A stretch of 64,000 nt of DNA, taken from Hermatobates lingyangjiaoensis (taxonomy: Eukaryota; Arthropoda; Insecta; Hemiptera; Hermatobatidae). The DNA is taken from contig JAPFBL010000049.1 in the NCBI GenBank assembly GCA_026182355.1, positions 5,353,001 to 5,417,000 of the forward strand, written 5' to 3'. The position numbers and the translations under genes were made by a program. The notes below the pieces were generated by a model. That model had not been told where the DNA came from. It worked only from the letters and a program-made list of their open reading frames with translations, and did not search any database. Shown in pieces: positions 43,990 to 57,311 of the stretch (position 1 is its first letter; every line of letters begins with the position of its first letter).

Positions 43990-44180
43990 TTGGAAAGTAG
44001 AACAAAGACTTTTGGGGTTGAAGTGGCGAAAAGTAGAGAGGGGAGTCGACGTGCGCAGAAGGGGGCCGTAGGGCAGCCTGGGCTGCAGTGAGCTGGCAGC
44101 CCTTCGCTCCACTACGTCAGGTAACTCTTGCTATCCGTCCAGCCACGTGCGCCCCACCCTGCTCTTCTAGTACGAACTCA
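43990..44180. promoter_or_regulatory. Short GC- and CpG-rich block, possible promoter or first exon
   Basis: About 190 bp with many CG dinucleotides (GTCGACGTGCGC, CCACGTGCGCCCCACC) inside AT-rich DNA. CAG|GTAACT at 44117-44125 could be a plus-strand splice donor. It lies 16 kb upstream of homer exon 1 and could be its distal promoter (minus strand) or an unrelated plus-strand first exon. No coding match. Confidence 0.3.
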
Positions 44181-47100
44181 ACAACAATTTAGTTTTCCAT
44201 AAAACCCTTTAATGCTTTTTTGTTTCTTCCACTTCCCCGCCAGTAGAAGTCCAAACCCTTTAGTGCCCAGTAGTTTTTAATAGAGAGCCAACATTGTATG
44301 AGATAAAAGTTTAATTGTAGCACATGAAAATATTTCTTTAAATTTGATGTCTCGCTGGTTTCAATTATTCGTGAGATGAGTCAGTTAAGTAATTAGACAT
44401 TGCAGTGTTATATTATCTGAAAAACTCCTTTTTGAAGAGTAATTCTATTCAGAGAGTGATGGCCTAATCGCAATGACCTTTCGTATCTCGTTAAGACTAA
44501 TATAGTGTGCTAAGACCAGTATAGTGTGCTCTGCACTACTTAAGAACTGTCTCAGCAATACAGTTCACTTCTCTTCAGAAATGACTTTTCTTCTATGTGT
44601 TATTTTTATTATTTTTAATATACAAAGATGAATTTTTGAACTGTATTTTAATTTTGGTGTTCCATTTTCGTTCAACCAAAATTTATACATATAATTTTAA
44701 ACTTTACTTAGGAAACATGAACTGGGAATGAATTATAAAGATTCTGTATATAAACAACTGTCTCTTAAATTGAAGCAAGAAATAAGAAATGAATTGTTGT
44801 TAAAGTGTTGCACATTTCGGTAGATTCTTTTGATTCTGCGTGGATAATCCAAATGCTGTTTTTTTGGATACGTTACAAACAACTGATTCATTCATAAGAC
44901 ATTTATAATATGAACAATAGTTTGTCAATTTTATATCTGTATGTTCATCCGGTTATATTTCCCAATTTTTTATCCCTTTAATCATTTTGTTTAATTTATT
45001 CATCCTATTTTATTGTTAAGATAAATTCTTTTAGCTTTAATACATTAATGAGTACTTTTAAAAAAATTAAATTACAACCATGCGATTCTGAAAGCTTTTT
45101 TTTTGAGCAATTACTACTGTTCGAAAGTAATTCCTTGTGATGCAGTGATTAAGTTGTTGCTATGAGTTCATTATTTAACATTAACTTTCCTTATCCTTTT
45201 TTTATATTTACCTGCCAATAATAAAAATCTGCTTATTATAGTTTTCTTCATTAAGTTTTTAATATATTTTATAATATATTAATATATTATACCATGCTTT
45301 ATTTTTTCAAAATATGTTACAAAACTTCTAAATCTGTAAGTTATAATTTGAAACTTATTGGTTCAATTGCATTTAACCTGAATTATAGCATTAAAATTAT
45401 GATTTTAGACCAAAAATCTTTCACTTCAGAACATTTATTATCAACATAACAGAATAGTATTTATTTTTAATTAAATACTGAGTCAGAATAAAATATCCTG
45501 TGATTAACATTTTTACAACTTATTTACATTTTGCATAATTGTTTATCTAACAAAACGGAATAGACATACTATTTAAAACAAGAATAAACAATTATTGTCA
45601 ACATAAACGATTATTCTCACCAATGTTCACATTAAAAGTTCATCATAAGTAATTAGTTTGAAAACCAGGTTTTGTTACAGTTGACCTAGTCAAATATGTC
45701 ATTAAATTTAGCATTTTAATATTGAACTAATTTCAGGATAAACAATAATATCAAATGTTATTATTTTTAATTAATTGTAATAAGTATATAAGTAAGCCTT
45801 TTTTCATGCATATATATCCTGGGAGAAATTCAAAAATTCATTAAACGTATGAACTAACATTTTTACATTCATGTTTCTAGACTAATAATTTTTTCCGAAT
45901 ACTGGTAATTGATAATTTAACTCTTTGTTTTAGTATGGAATTTTGAGCAAGGAAATAATAATTTACGAAATGATAATTTCTTTTACTGCTTTATTTACAA
46001 TTGCCCGCTCATCGATATGATGATCACTGGGTGCTCAAGGCACTTGCTTCCCTTTAACAGGTCATCCCTTGAAATGTTTCATCATTTCTGATGAAATATA
46101 TTTGTGATTCCGTTTAGTCGTACTGATATAATCTATCTTTGCAGTATTGTTTTATGTTTAATGGAAAATTATTAACCTTAAAAAAATAATAGGAGTATAA
46201 TTTCTAAATACTAAGTAAATAAGTAAATACTATAAGTATGATAGAAGTATATATATTATTTAAATACTTCTGTTAAATCAACCAAAGTCATAAAGTAAAA
46301 GTCACCAAATTTTGGTTTTAACAGTCTATTATTATACTTAAGAACTTTTTCATGATATGGTTGTCGTGTACAATTTCCTCGTATTACTCCGAATTCGGAG
46401 TTGACAATTTTTATAGCCTTGCGTAATTTAAATATGTTGTCAATCTTAAATTTTTAATAGATGCAATATAATTTTTATAGTTTATTATGAATAAAGCTAG
46501 ATTAATAGTATAACCTTCATATTTTTATCCAATTATTATTTCTAAGTAATACATATTAGTATTCCCTAATATGACAAATTAATTTTTTTAAAGAGTGTTT
46601 CCAAAATATTGTAATTAAGTGATATTCTATAAGTCATATATCGTTAATTATTAAAACAGTTCATCTTTCAGTAAAAGTTACAGGTCATAAATGTTGCCAT
46701 TTTTTTTACGATCTTTTTTAGTCATATGAATAATCGAGTTATAATTTATTAGGAACGATCAATAATTAGTACAATTTATTAAAAAATCAATACTAATATA
46801 TTTATTATTGAATTTATAGTAAAATTAAATGCTACTTCAAATTTATATTAACATAATTTTCGAGAAAAATTTTACCTCAGCAAAATGTGATAGTGTTAGT
46901 TTTTCTGACATTACCTTTTTTCATTCAAGAGTTACTTTGTTAACAAACTTGCAAACAATTTTCCATATTGTAATTCTTGGAGAATCAGTGTTATAAATAT
47001 ATACTTTATTGGGCTAAGTCAGTTTTCTATAAATGAAAATATCTAAAAATTTTGTATCATTATAATTTTTTCTAATGGTTTTTGAATGTTCTGATGATGT

Positions 47101-47515
47101 ACATATTTTGGATTCTTTTTTAGAAATTCACATTGTTCATTTATACAAATTATGACGATAACCCAAAGATGGGGACATGTTAGGTAGAATTTTTAATAAT
47201 ATTTAATTTAAAAAAGATACGACTTTTTTCACTTTAATTCAAATAACAAATTATATTTAGTATTATAACAGTTAATAAATGGTGGTTGTTTGTGACAGAG
47301 TGGTAATAAAAATCATCACAACTGGAACCATAGTTCCTCCTAAAAGACCAACTGTCTCATATACCTCCAAATATTTTGTTTTAAATAAAACAAAACTTTT
47401 ATTATTGACTTTTAAATTGTCGATAATTTAATTATTTTATTAACGTCATTTTTTTCGTTTTCTCTTTTCAGTCTTACTAATCGTACTGTGTATGATGTAG
47501 CTTATAAAATATTAG
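44181..47515. other. 3.3 kb of very AT-rich DNA, no gene or element recognised
   Basis: Only short ORFs. A small local duplication of AGTATAGTGTGCT-like words is at 44498-44532. Confidence 0.5.
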
Positions 47516-47517
47516 TA

Positions 47518-47920
47518 CAGTCATACCTCAGTTCTCGACCATAATCCGTTCCAGGAAGCCGTTCGAAAAACGAACTGTATGAGTTCCGAAACGAGTTTTT
47601 CGATTAAAAATAATGAAAATAAATTTAATCCGTTCCAAGACTAGAAAGTGACTTTTTTTTGAAAAATATTATAACATTAATTTACAAGAAAATATATTTA
47701 GAGTGCAGCTTATATTTAGCATATCTGATCGATAAAGCTCCATGAATTTCTGGTGTTTGTTCCATTTGGACGAATGAGCGTCGTCGTATTTTCTCGACTT
47801 ATCTTGGGCGTGTTCGAGTAACAACATTTCTATGACAACCGAAGCAAAATCATGAGAAATTATTTGTTCGAATTCCAAATTGTACGAGTTCTGAATCGTT
47901 CAAGAACCAAAGAATGACTG
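47518..47920. mobile_element. Tigger/Tc1-like MITE
   Basis: CAGTCATACCTCAGTTCTCG and a diverged inverted end (CAAGAACCAAAGAATGACTG) with TA on both sides (47516-47517, 47921-47922). Sub-terminal ATCCGTTCCA and GAACGGATT-like words occur. 403 bp, no transposase. Confidence 0.75.
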
Positions 47921-48235
47921 TATTTAGATATACGATTGACTGAGAAAGTTTCTATTGAGTAAAAAACTGTAAAAAGGAACTAAACACTCTAAACATTGAT
48001 CACTGAAAAGAAAGGATAGAAAGAAAAACTACTATAAAAAATTATAACATAGAAAAACAAAGGTCATTAAAACTCATGATATTAATAAATAGATTCATAG
48101 AAGAAACCAGCCATAAAATTGCCACATTATTTAACAAAAGAACACTTAAAGATAGGTTTTAAAAATAATAGATAACAATTGTAAAATAAAAGAAATTATT
48201 ATTATTAGTATAACAGGAAATAAAAACGAAAAATC

Positions 48236-50125
48236 TGGAGTGGCCTAGACTCAACTTTTACTATAAGTAAACATAATATCAATCTTCTTGGAGATATAAT
48301 ATACAATGTAGAATTTAGGCATAATATAAATGTATAAATGAGAGAGGTTTATTAGGATTTCATTCCTGGAGGTAGTATAGAGATAGTGAATTGATCTACT
48401 TATCAATATATATATATAAGAGTCGTTATCAGCCTTTGGAGCGATTTACATCTATTCCTGACGACGAGGACATCGAAATATAGTAGTGAGTTCAGTGATT
48501 TCTTTTCTATGTGTTCTTTTGAAAATTCTAGTTTATATATATATATATACTTATTTTTATATATCACACCACTGCTGCATATAATATCATTAGCATAACT
48601 ACGGCAGTAATAACAATTTTGAATAGCGAAAGTATACATTTCGTGTTACGAAATAATCTCTTACAGGAGAACATGAACATAGCTTTTGTTCCAATAGCCA
48701 GTGGATCTCTTTCATAGGTTATCTGACCTCCTTCTAAATTGAAGATTTAAGACAAAGTTTCCCATTTAAAACTTAAAAATACTCCTATTATGACTGAAAA
48801 ATGTCAGAAGCATGTAAAAAAAATGACGCTTTAATATCATTTTTAATTTAAGATGTAGGACAATTTCATTTCTAATTTTTAAAGATTGTTTTAAATTTTG
48901 AATTATGTTTTACATTTTTTGTCGTTTATAAAATTATTATACTGGAAATTTTATGGCAACTTAGTTTTTTTAAAAAATCACTTTTCTTTCCATTTGTCAA
49001 AAATCATAAAAATTCAATCTACTCTGAGCAAGTGTTCTTTTTCTTGCGTGCTGTACTCTGTTACAAGATAGCTGTAAATGTATATTGAGAAAAAGTATAT
49101 GAGTAATTAGCCAGTTTTGCATACTCAAATCAAATTCAAGCCGGCTTTGCAGTATAATTTAAAACTTTTGTAGCTGGAAGCTTGGTATGAACTATTAGAC
49201 TAAAACAGTGAAAGAATTGTCAATTTTATTTCAGTGGATTCACTCAAAAAATTTCTAAGTCAATGTAAATAAATACGATAAGTATAGCAGGTAAACTATT
49301 AGACCAGTATCAATTTTCAGTTTTTACATCGTTTTTGCTCTTTGCCGTAATTGAAATCACGTGAATTTTTTTGTACATTTTTAATTTTTTGTTCAGTTTT
49401 TTGGCAACATTTCATGGTTTCTTGATGAACTATTTAGCGTGAAAAAGACATTTTCTGAAAACAGAAAAGAACTATAAGCTATAAGGTAAATGTAATTTTG
49501 AAAAAGATTACGAGTATATCAGTTCATTCACCACATAATGTTCTATTTTTAGACATAGTTTTATTTTGATTAATCAAACGGTATGATTTCTATCGCTCTC
49601 ACAAACTTTCAGATTGAATTATAAGTCAAAATTTTTACGTTTTATAGAAAAAATAATAATTGCTATTGTTTTAAGAATCTGAGGATATTTTTCTTTTATT
49701 GCTTTCGTGACCTCAAAGACAGTGCTAAAATTTCAAGACTCTAAAATTCAGTTTATGAAAAAAAAATGTTTTCTAAAATACGGTTTTTAGAAAAAAAATT
49801 GACTTTCCCGTCATCCATAATTGATCCCAAACAATGGGGGTCATCTACACTATGAGGGCCATTTTGGTTAAAAATGTCAATTTGATATATCAAAAATTCT
49901 AGATCATAGCGTGGCCACAAACTTTATAGACCTACTTACCCACTGACCCACACGCACGCACACACACACACCATCACCACCAGCACAAATCATCCACCAC
50001 CATCATCATCATCATGAAGAAAACTTCATAAAACGTTATCTGAGGCCTCAAAACATGTAATTCCGTCAAAATCTCGAGATCGAATTTTTTGCGATCACTA
50101 TACTTTACTTATAGTAAAGTAAAAA
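48236..50125. mobile_element. Interspersed family R, copy A
   Basis: Direct-orientation paralogue of 58957-61210. It starts with GAGTGGCCTAGACTCAAC and TTTTACTATAAGTAAACATAATATC and ends GATCACTATACTTTACTTATAGTAAAG. The ends contain the inverted words ACTATAAGTAAA and TTTACTTATAGT, suggesting a DNA transposon. At 49805-49960 the minus strand preserves an ORF-like block (NGPHSVDD, CLGSIMDDGK-like after one shift) shared with other copies. A PLE 3' end is inserted at about 48405-48555. Confidence 0.65.
48405..48555 (+). mobile_element. Solo PLE 3' end inserted in family R copy A
   Basis: AGTCGTTATCAGCCTTTGGA, CTGACGA (48459), GAGGACATC, GAAATATAG, then GTGAGTTCAGTGATTTC, with (TA)n on both sides. 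Matches 39960-40080. Copy B of the host repeat lacks it at 59389-59399 (TATCAATATATATGC), giving an empty site. Confidence 0.75.
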
Positions 50126-50129
50126 TGAT

Positions 50130-51470
50130 AACATTTGAGGATAGAGAATAAAATATGAAGATTATGGGGAAATACACCAATGTTAAAAGGAAGAACCTTA
50201 AAACAAAGATCTAGAGAACCCAATAAAGAATCTTCAATTAGTTGCTATGCTTTCTGGTCTTCGGATCGCTGGACAGATATTCCAACATTCTTTATCAAGT
50301 ATTATTTGGATTGGTCTACGATGTTATTTATTTAATGAAAAATCATCGGTATCAGCAAAGGAATGAACATAAGTACAATTTAATCGAAGTGTATACCCGC
50401 TTACATGACCAATGGTTAAAACTGAATGTAAGTGTTTTATTAAACAGGTATTAATAAGAAAAGGAAAGAACAGGTAGGTTAGTAAAGAAGTAGGAGGTAA
50501 AAGAAAAGGATTGGAAAAAAAGAAAAAGAAACTGAAAAACACTAACCTATCAAAGGCCATCTCAGGAAATATTAAATCCTGTAACACCATGCTCAAGTTA
50601 GATAAAGTTTTTGACCAAAATACAAGCCAAATATGCTGTAAAAGCTGCCATTTCCCACTGAAGAGAGCGAAAAAGTCTTACTAAAGACAGGTACTAACCG
50701 GAAGAAGGAAATAGGTAGGACAGATAGAGGCCAAGCCAATACCAGATGAGAGGACACCGACCAGTAGAACACAGAATCCCAAAAAGATCGGGGCATACCA
50801 TACTACCAGTGTTGATCTTCGTGTGCCTCAACCATTCGGTCATACCAATAACTCATACCTGGTTGACTCATGAACGATTAGTCCTTTAGCACACCCGTGG
50901 TCGACTTCGGTGAGGTGAACAACACAATTCTAATCGCACAGCTGAGCTTTAATAGCGCGCAGCAGTTATTATGGATTCATATGACTAGAGACGGAATAAG
51001 ATATTGAACCCATCTAACTTTTGGTCTAAAGACTAAATATAGACTAATAAATATAGGCTAAATCTCAAAGTACTAGGATATTTTCCCAAGGACGAACTTC
51101 TAACTAAAGGTGCTGGTTATGGGTATCTCTCCAGTGCAAAGAAGACTAGTCTATAGACTACGGACTTGTAAATTAAAAGTAAAAGTTAAACTGGTAAAAG
51201 TAAATTAAATAGATATGTAAGACAGAAATCAACATACGAGTAGAACTCTAAATCTAGGTTATCCATAAGAGCATTCCATAGTGAGCAGAAACAAATATCA
51301 AAAAGAGACACGTATAAATAGACAGGGCAAATACCACGTAATTCTAATGTCCATAAGGTACTGAAATATCCCCTTATGGTGAACACTGATTAAAGGTAAG
51401 ACTAATTCTAAAACTAATATGCTATTAAATTAACACTAAATATTCATATTACCCCCCTGTTAGAAGAATA
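50130..51470. other. No gene recognised
   Basis: Somewhat less AT-rich than the surroundings at 50820-51150. A GATATTGAACCCAT word (51000) resembles a SINE B box, but no A box or TSD was found. Confidence 0.4.
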
Positions 51471-51479
51471 TTTAGTGGA

Positions 51480-52075
51480 GGAAATGCTTCTGACTAAAAG
51501 CACAATTAGGACAGTTAAAATGGAATAAAAAGAGATGAATAAATGGGGCTAACGGGCTCTCATTTTGTCTGTTACATTTGTGCCCTGTAATAATTCGAAC
51601 CTCAATATAATGGCTGAGTACTGAGTACTGAGTACAATATAAGTTGGCAGGACTGAAGGATATAGTGGACAGACTTGCTTTGCAACCATAGGAGCAAGCT
51701 GAGCTGAGTCTACTCCTCAAACGCTCTAAATACTCTCCAAATTCACCGTGACCTTTGAGAAACTGTGTCATCCAATATTCGGGCCAAAAGTGGTTGAGTC
51801 TAAGTAGACCTTGAACTGCGTGGATTTGGAGATACTCGAGATCTGTGAGAAAGAAACGAATGCCTTCTACGCAACTTTTCTTGCGTACCCGCGTACGAAG
51901 TGAGGCTAAAATCTGTAATAATCATAATGACGAGGTACTTGATCTCTTAAGGGAAGAAACACAGTTTTCGTTGTAACAAAGTCTGGGCATGCTATTAGTG
52001 TTAATCCTGTTTTTCATCATAATAGCACCACACTTATTAAGAGATATATTCACCTTAGAATGATCAACGCAAGGC
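51480..52075 (-). pseudogene. LINE C-terminal relic (RT end and Cys/His region)
   Basis: Minus strand: an LNKCGAIMM-like block near 52040, then FWPEYWMTQFLKGHGEFGEYL (about 51785-51725) and SSACSYGC. These resemble the (T)QFLTGHGxFxxYLxR and C..C..ET..H tail of Jockey/R1-like LINEs. Broken by stops; abuts the minisatellite. Confidence 0.55.
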
Positions 52076-52079
52076 AAAA

Positions 52080-53780
52080 ACTATCAATTCATACAATGTA
52101 ACTGCTCCATTCCACATCATGCACGTAGTCTCACATATCAACCTACTTATATCACTCTACAAATTCATTACTACTCACTCCAAATAAAGCAAGTAGTACC
52201 ACTCAACACCAAGCAATCAATCTCAGTTTACATCAAGAAACTACTACTTATCTATACGATAATACTCTGACTCCACACAATGCATCTCCCTTAATCCACA
52301 AAAAGCAACTGCTCTTACTTTACATCATGCAGCTACTTCACTCCATACCATGCTAATACTCTCACTCCAAATTATACTAGTGCCACTTGACACGAAACAT
52401 ATCTCACTCCACAATATGTAGGCACTTTGCTCCATATCAAACAACTACTCTCCATCTATACCAAATCATTACTTTTATACCACGCCAAGAATTTAGTCTC
52501 ATTTCAAGCTAATACTAGTCTACATCAATAGGCTAATCTCATTCCAAAAATACATGCCTTGATTTTCACATGAAATGAAATTACTACCACTCCACAAATG
52601 TCTACTCTCACTCCACAAAATGCAACTACTCGCACAAAATAATAAGAAACTTCTCTCACTCAGCAGCCTAGATTAAACTGCAGAGAAGTACTCTCATTCT
52701 ACTCCAATAAATACTCCTACTTCACACTCTGCAACATATATCACAAACAACAACCCTCATTCCACACAATTCGACTATTCTTACTCCATACTAATCTACT
52801 AATTTCGAACAAACCATAAACTAGTTTCCTTTATCAGCATGCAACTACTAATTATCCATACCATGAAATCTATCTTACTTCTCACCAAGCAACAACTCTC
52901 AATCAACTCCATGCACTGGATTCACTCATACCATGAAACTTCTCCCACTCTACATCAGGCGGCTACTCACCTTAATATCAAGCAACAACTGTCTTTATAA
53001 AATCTACATTCATTCACTCTACAGAATTGAACTACTGTCACTCCACACCAAGCAAACACTCTCACATAGAACTATTTTCACTATACGCTCTTATGCACAC
53101 TATGTAACTATTCTCGTAAACTTGAATCAGCTAATTTCACTCCACAGCATTGAACTACTGTTACTCCACAGTATGCAATACTCTGACTCCATACCTCCAC
53201 TACTCTTACTTCTTATTATGCAATTACTTTCTTTTCACTCCAATGAACTAATCAAAGTACACGCTAAAAAACTATTTTACTCCTCACGCTACAACTATAC
53301 TCGCATTATACTAATACAGCTTTCACTTTACAACATTAATCTGATCTCATTCAACATGATTGATCTAATCACACTTGACACCAACAACATAACAGTCTTA
53401 CCGCATGTAACTATTGCCATTCCACACGAGGCAACTACTCTCACTGTACAGTAATTAATGACTTTCACTTCATACTATAAAACTACTCTCAATCCATATT
53501 AAGCAAGTATTTTCATTTAATACCCAGCAACGATGTTCACTATACTCCAAGCAACTACCCTCAGTTCACACCATAAGTACTCTCATCTACACCATTCAAT
53601 ACTTTCACTCCAAAACATGCAACCACAATCTTTACTCTCCAAGTAACTGTTTTTACTCCATACCTCCCAATTATTTCCGCTACACAGCAATCGATAACTC
53701 TCTCTCTGTCTCTCTCTCTCAACGCTACGCCACACTCTAACTCCATGCCAATCTACAACTGTCATGCCCACTATGTATGT
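52080..53780. repeat. CT-rich degenerate minisatellite, about 1.7 kb
   Basis: Roughly 20-24-bp units of the form CTACTCTCACTCCACACCAT + GCAA repeat with heavy divergence. Words such as CACTCCA, ATGCAACTA, CTACTCTCACT and AAGCAA recur throughout. The 173-codon open frame at 52933-53454 is a by-product of the repeat and is not called as a gene. Confidence 0.75.
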
Positions 53781-53829
53781 ATTCACTCCCACATGAAGAG
53801 GATTTCTGATTTCGCCAACTTCTAACACT

Positions 53830-54745
53830 TTATTGAAAAAAAAAACAGCCTTATTTTGTAGAGATTCATTTTATTTTCTGTAGATGCTCAATAATCTAGT
53901 GATTCCTGAGACGCTCAAATTCCTTTTTATTATCACTACCTTTTACTATTATTATTATCACTACCTTAGAATGACCATCAAACGGTGTGACTTTAGCGTG
54001 TTCTCAAATACTCTTAAATGTACACTTACATACAGGCATCATCAAAAAACTTGAGTGGCCCACACTCAACCTTACTATATTCTAAGTAAACGTATACATT
54101 AACCTGTTGTTTTTTATAGTGTTCATTTCTGCTACAAATGACGTTTATTAATGTTCATAATACAAAATTCTCTTAAACATATCATGTACAAGAGAATTTT
54201 AGAATTAACTAAATGAAAGCATTTTAACATTATTTCATTTGTACCTGCTTTTATAACTTTGCGTAATTCGAAACCAAAACGAAGTCGTTTTAACAACTCT
54301 TCAATTAGCCAATTAGCCAATTAGATCGGGTTGTAGTATTTATTCTAACAATTACTATTATGTAATAAAAGAAATGCTATCTTTTAATAATATTACTTGA
54401 AATGTTAGTAATTGAATTTACAATTTTTAATATTCTTATATACCATGTCATTATTATATTATATAAATAATATTAATAATTACAATTACAGTTCAGATTC
54501 CTAATGTTGTATCTACATATGTTTAACTTCATTATAATCACTAAACTTGTACATTTTTTGCTAACTATTTCTATAAAACAGACACCCTATACATGCCAAA
54601 ATTACATCGAAAAATACAACAAACATAGAATCAGAACTTCTCTAATCAAGTAGGTTTGATATAATTTCAAACTGAATATTTTCGTGGACATTATGGCTTA
54701 ATTTAGTAACCTAAAAGTTATAACACGATATGCTTTGTTATATAT
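53830..54745. other. AT-rich DNA with a small family R fragment
   Basis: 53970-54095 shares CATCAAACGGTGTGACTT, CTTGAGTGGCCCACACTCAAC and AAGTAAACGTATAC with family R ends. TTAGCCAATTAGCCAATTAG is a short triplication at 54305. Confidence 0.4.
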
Positions 54746-54749
54746 ATGT

Positions 54750-55467
54750 GTCAGATTGAGTTTACGGCCTATTGTTTTTTTAATTAATTTTTTCGGATAA
54801 CTTTTCCAAAGCCCTTAATAGTTTTTTAAATTCACAAGGAACTAGGTAGATTAACTCACCAGACGTTTGGTTTTCAATGATTATACTCGTATTTCTTCCA
54901 ACGTTTTGGTCGTCTTCGACCATCTTCAGGGGGTAAACATATATACAATATCTAAAAACCTATTGAATATTGTTTAAAACACTTAAATATAACACTCAAA
55001 GTTCATAACTACTAAATTATTGAGGCCCTCAGTATATTAGAAATGAGGCCCAATATAAATAACCAAACAGTAAGTTTTACAAACTTATTGAAGCTGCACA
55101 TGGGACAGTCACAACAAACGGGGAATTTGACAATGTAGAACAATTTAAAGACACCTGCTGACATGAAATGGAAATGCCACCCGGCCAGTTTAAATGTTTA
55201 CATTTGATTTAGTAGTTATGAACTTTGAGTGTTATATTTAAGTGTGTTAAACAATGTTCAATAGGTTTTAGATATTGTATATATGTTTACCCCCTGAAGA
55301 TGGTCGAAGACGACCGAAACGTTGGAAGAAATATAATCATTGAAAACCAAACGTATTGTGAGTTACTCTACCTAGTTCCTTGTGAATTTAAAAACTATTA
55401 AGGGCTTTGGAAAAGTTATCCAAACAATTAATTAAAAAAAAACAATGGGCCGTAAATTCAATCTGAC
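54750..55467. mobile_element. Palindromic PLE-derived unit P5
   Basis: Left arm 54750-55017, right arm 55206-55467, loop 55018-55205. Right arm: CCCCTGAAGAT (55294-55304), GGTCG/CGACC hairpin, GAAACGTT, GGAAG. The left arm is the mirror copy with one change (CGTTTTGG for CGTTTCGG). The loop sequence is not repeated elsewhere in the window. A short (TA)3 borders the left end. Confidence 0.8.
55294..55328 (+). ncRNA. Hammerhead-like ribozyme motif, right arm of P5
   Basis: CTGAAGA, T, a 5-bp stem GGTCG/CGACC with loop AAGA, GAAACGTT, GG. All core positions match CUGANGA...GAAA with one extra base before stem II. Confidence 0.62.
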
Positions 55468-55495
55468 ATGTATTAAGGAAGGACTGTTTCCTAAA

Positions 55496-55629
55496 TATAT
55501 ATATATATATATACGATTTATTGTTTGTAGAAATAATTTGTTTCACATGAAGCAAACCACTAAGACTACCCAGTTATTCTTCTGTATATGATTCATTTGC
55601 ATTTGCTTTTATAGTTTAGGAATTTCATT

Positions 55630-55676
<47 letters not shown>

Positions 55677-55795
55677 CACTCTTCACTCTTCGCTCTTCAC
55701 ACCTCCTGATGACGACGATGGTCGAAATATCGATGTGAGTTATATCTGTGTCTTTCTGTGTGTTTCCTTCGTTTGGAATTTATTTTATATATATA
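55496..55795 (+). mobile_element. PLE terminal fragment between (TA)n tracts
   Basis: (TA)n at 55496-55513 and 55634-55671, then CTCCTGATGACGACGATGG, TCGAAATATCGATGTGAG, running to (TA)n at 55786. CTGATGA is the canonical hammerhead core; stem GAC/GTC with GATG loop. Confidence 0.6.
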
Positions 55796-55799
55796 TAAT

Positions 55800-56640
55800 A
55801 TCAAACGAACTTCAAAAATGAATTTAGAGGACCTTAAAAAGTAAATTGAGTGGACCTCAATTCGTCAAAATCTGAGAATTTTTTGATGTTTACTATATTT
55901 TACTTATTGTAAAGTAAAAGATAATTAATTTTGACCTTAATGGAGGTTAAATTTGTTTATTAAAATTTATACGTTTATAAACTAATTATACTGATTATGG
56001 GTAAATAGACAGTAGTAATATTATATGAACACAGTCTTGAATGATGATTGGATAACAGGTGTAGAAGATTCTTGTCAGTGAAGATGTCAGTGGCGGTACG
56101 GTGTGAAGAGCAAAAGTGGGGACGATCCAGAATGTTTTAAAATGGCCGCCAACTCCACTTCAAGTCCAATACCCAGTTTATAGCATCAAGTTGAATTAAA
56201 CCATAAACAATGATTTCTGATTAAATCATCAATTAAACAGCAGTAAGGTATTCGTCCAATCACGTCAAAAGGTTACCAACATGTCAGCGACCACTCAGAA
56301 GAGTGGATGCAATTTTCATTTAAAATTTTGATAAGTTAAATCTGCAATAAACTTGTACGGATTAAACTGTTCATTGACGAAACTGACTTAAATAATTATA
56401 CATCCATTAACTCGAGCAATACATTGTTTAAAGCTGGATTACATAAGTAAGTACAGTTATGTATCTGACAGTTACTTAAAATGGCGCATGGAGTTCTTAG
56501 TACAGTTAGAGAGACAAACTAAGAAGTGGTGGTACTGCGTTAGCATTAGCTGGCCTCTACCAAACAAAACCTGATCTACAATTTTACCAACACCAAATTT
56601 TAATTCTTTATAATTATGCTGACATGACATGTGATGACGT
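55800..56640. other. Anonymous DNA with a family R end
   Basis: 55820-55920 carries the R terminal words GGACCTCAATTCGTCAAAAT and TTTACTTATTGTAAAGTAAA. No gene. Confidence 0.4.
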
Positions 56641-56950
56641 TTTTTGATGATATCCGTGTGTATGGGTGGGTAAATACGTGACTGGGTGGGTGTATATCCA
56701 AAAGCTGTGGGCTCACTGCAGTCCTGACTACTCGTATTTGATGGATGAAGTTACTATTTTACACAAAGATGGACCATATAGTGCAGATGTGTCCTATTGT
56801 TTAGGGGTAATATTGTACGATCGGAAAGCCACATTTTTGTCCAAATTATATTTTAGAACACAATTTTTTCTCCTAAACTACTAACTCTAGAGTCTCCAAA
56901 TTTTGGCTTCGAGTTATTATTCAAAGTACAAATACAATAACTGAAAAAAC
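56641..56950 (+). repeat. Family R copy C, inverted, with ORF-like segment
   Basis: The plus-strand frame 56666-56884 (72 codons) aligns with the minus-strand frame 60850-61122: VYIQKLW vs VCIQSLW, ILHKDGPYSADVSYCLGVI vs ILHKNGPHSVDESNCLGAI, KATFLSK vs KVTFLAR, with one 3-nt length change. Function unknown. Confidence 0.55.
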
Positions 56951-57311
56951 CTCATATTTTTAAAACATTTGAACATATTTTTTTGCAATAAAATGTAAAA
57001 ATGTTGACTAATAATTTAATCTGAAATTATTTGAGGAGGATCCAAGTAATACGTTTGACGGATCAAAGTGAAATCATACCAAAAAATAACACATTATATG
57101 CCTTGGTTTAAAAAAAAAATAACTCATTGCCTTTTTGTAAAAATTGAATAGAAAGAAGAGTTATGGTACAGTTTATCACTTCAGGAACTGTTTTTTTGGT
57201 GCTAAATGACAAATTATGGAACAATGGAATTTGGTCAAAAATTAAATATTAAATTAGGCAATTTATATAACAATTTAATAAAATTTCAATTTCAGTAAAG
57301 GACAATAAAGC

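Noticed and set aside
43903..44112. 69-codon minus-strand frame in the CpG-rich block
   Set aside because: Starts at GTG, no domain; openness is explained by GC content.
50990..51030. Possible second tRNA-type SINE (GATATTGAACCCAT)
   Set aside because: Only a B-box-like word; no A box, tail or target-site duplication.
52933..53454. 173-codon ORF
   Set aside because: It lies wholly in the CT-rich minisatellite; its Leu/Ser/Ile-rich sequence follows the repeat, with no domain.
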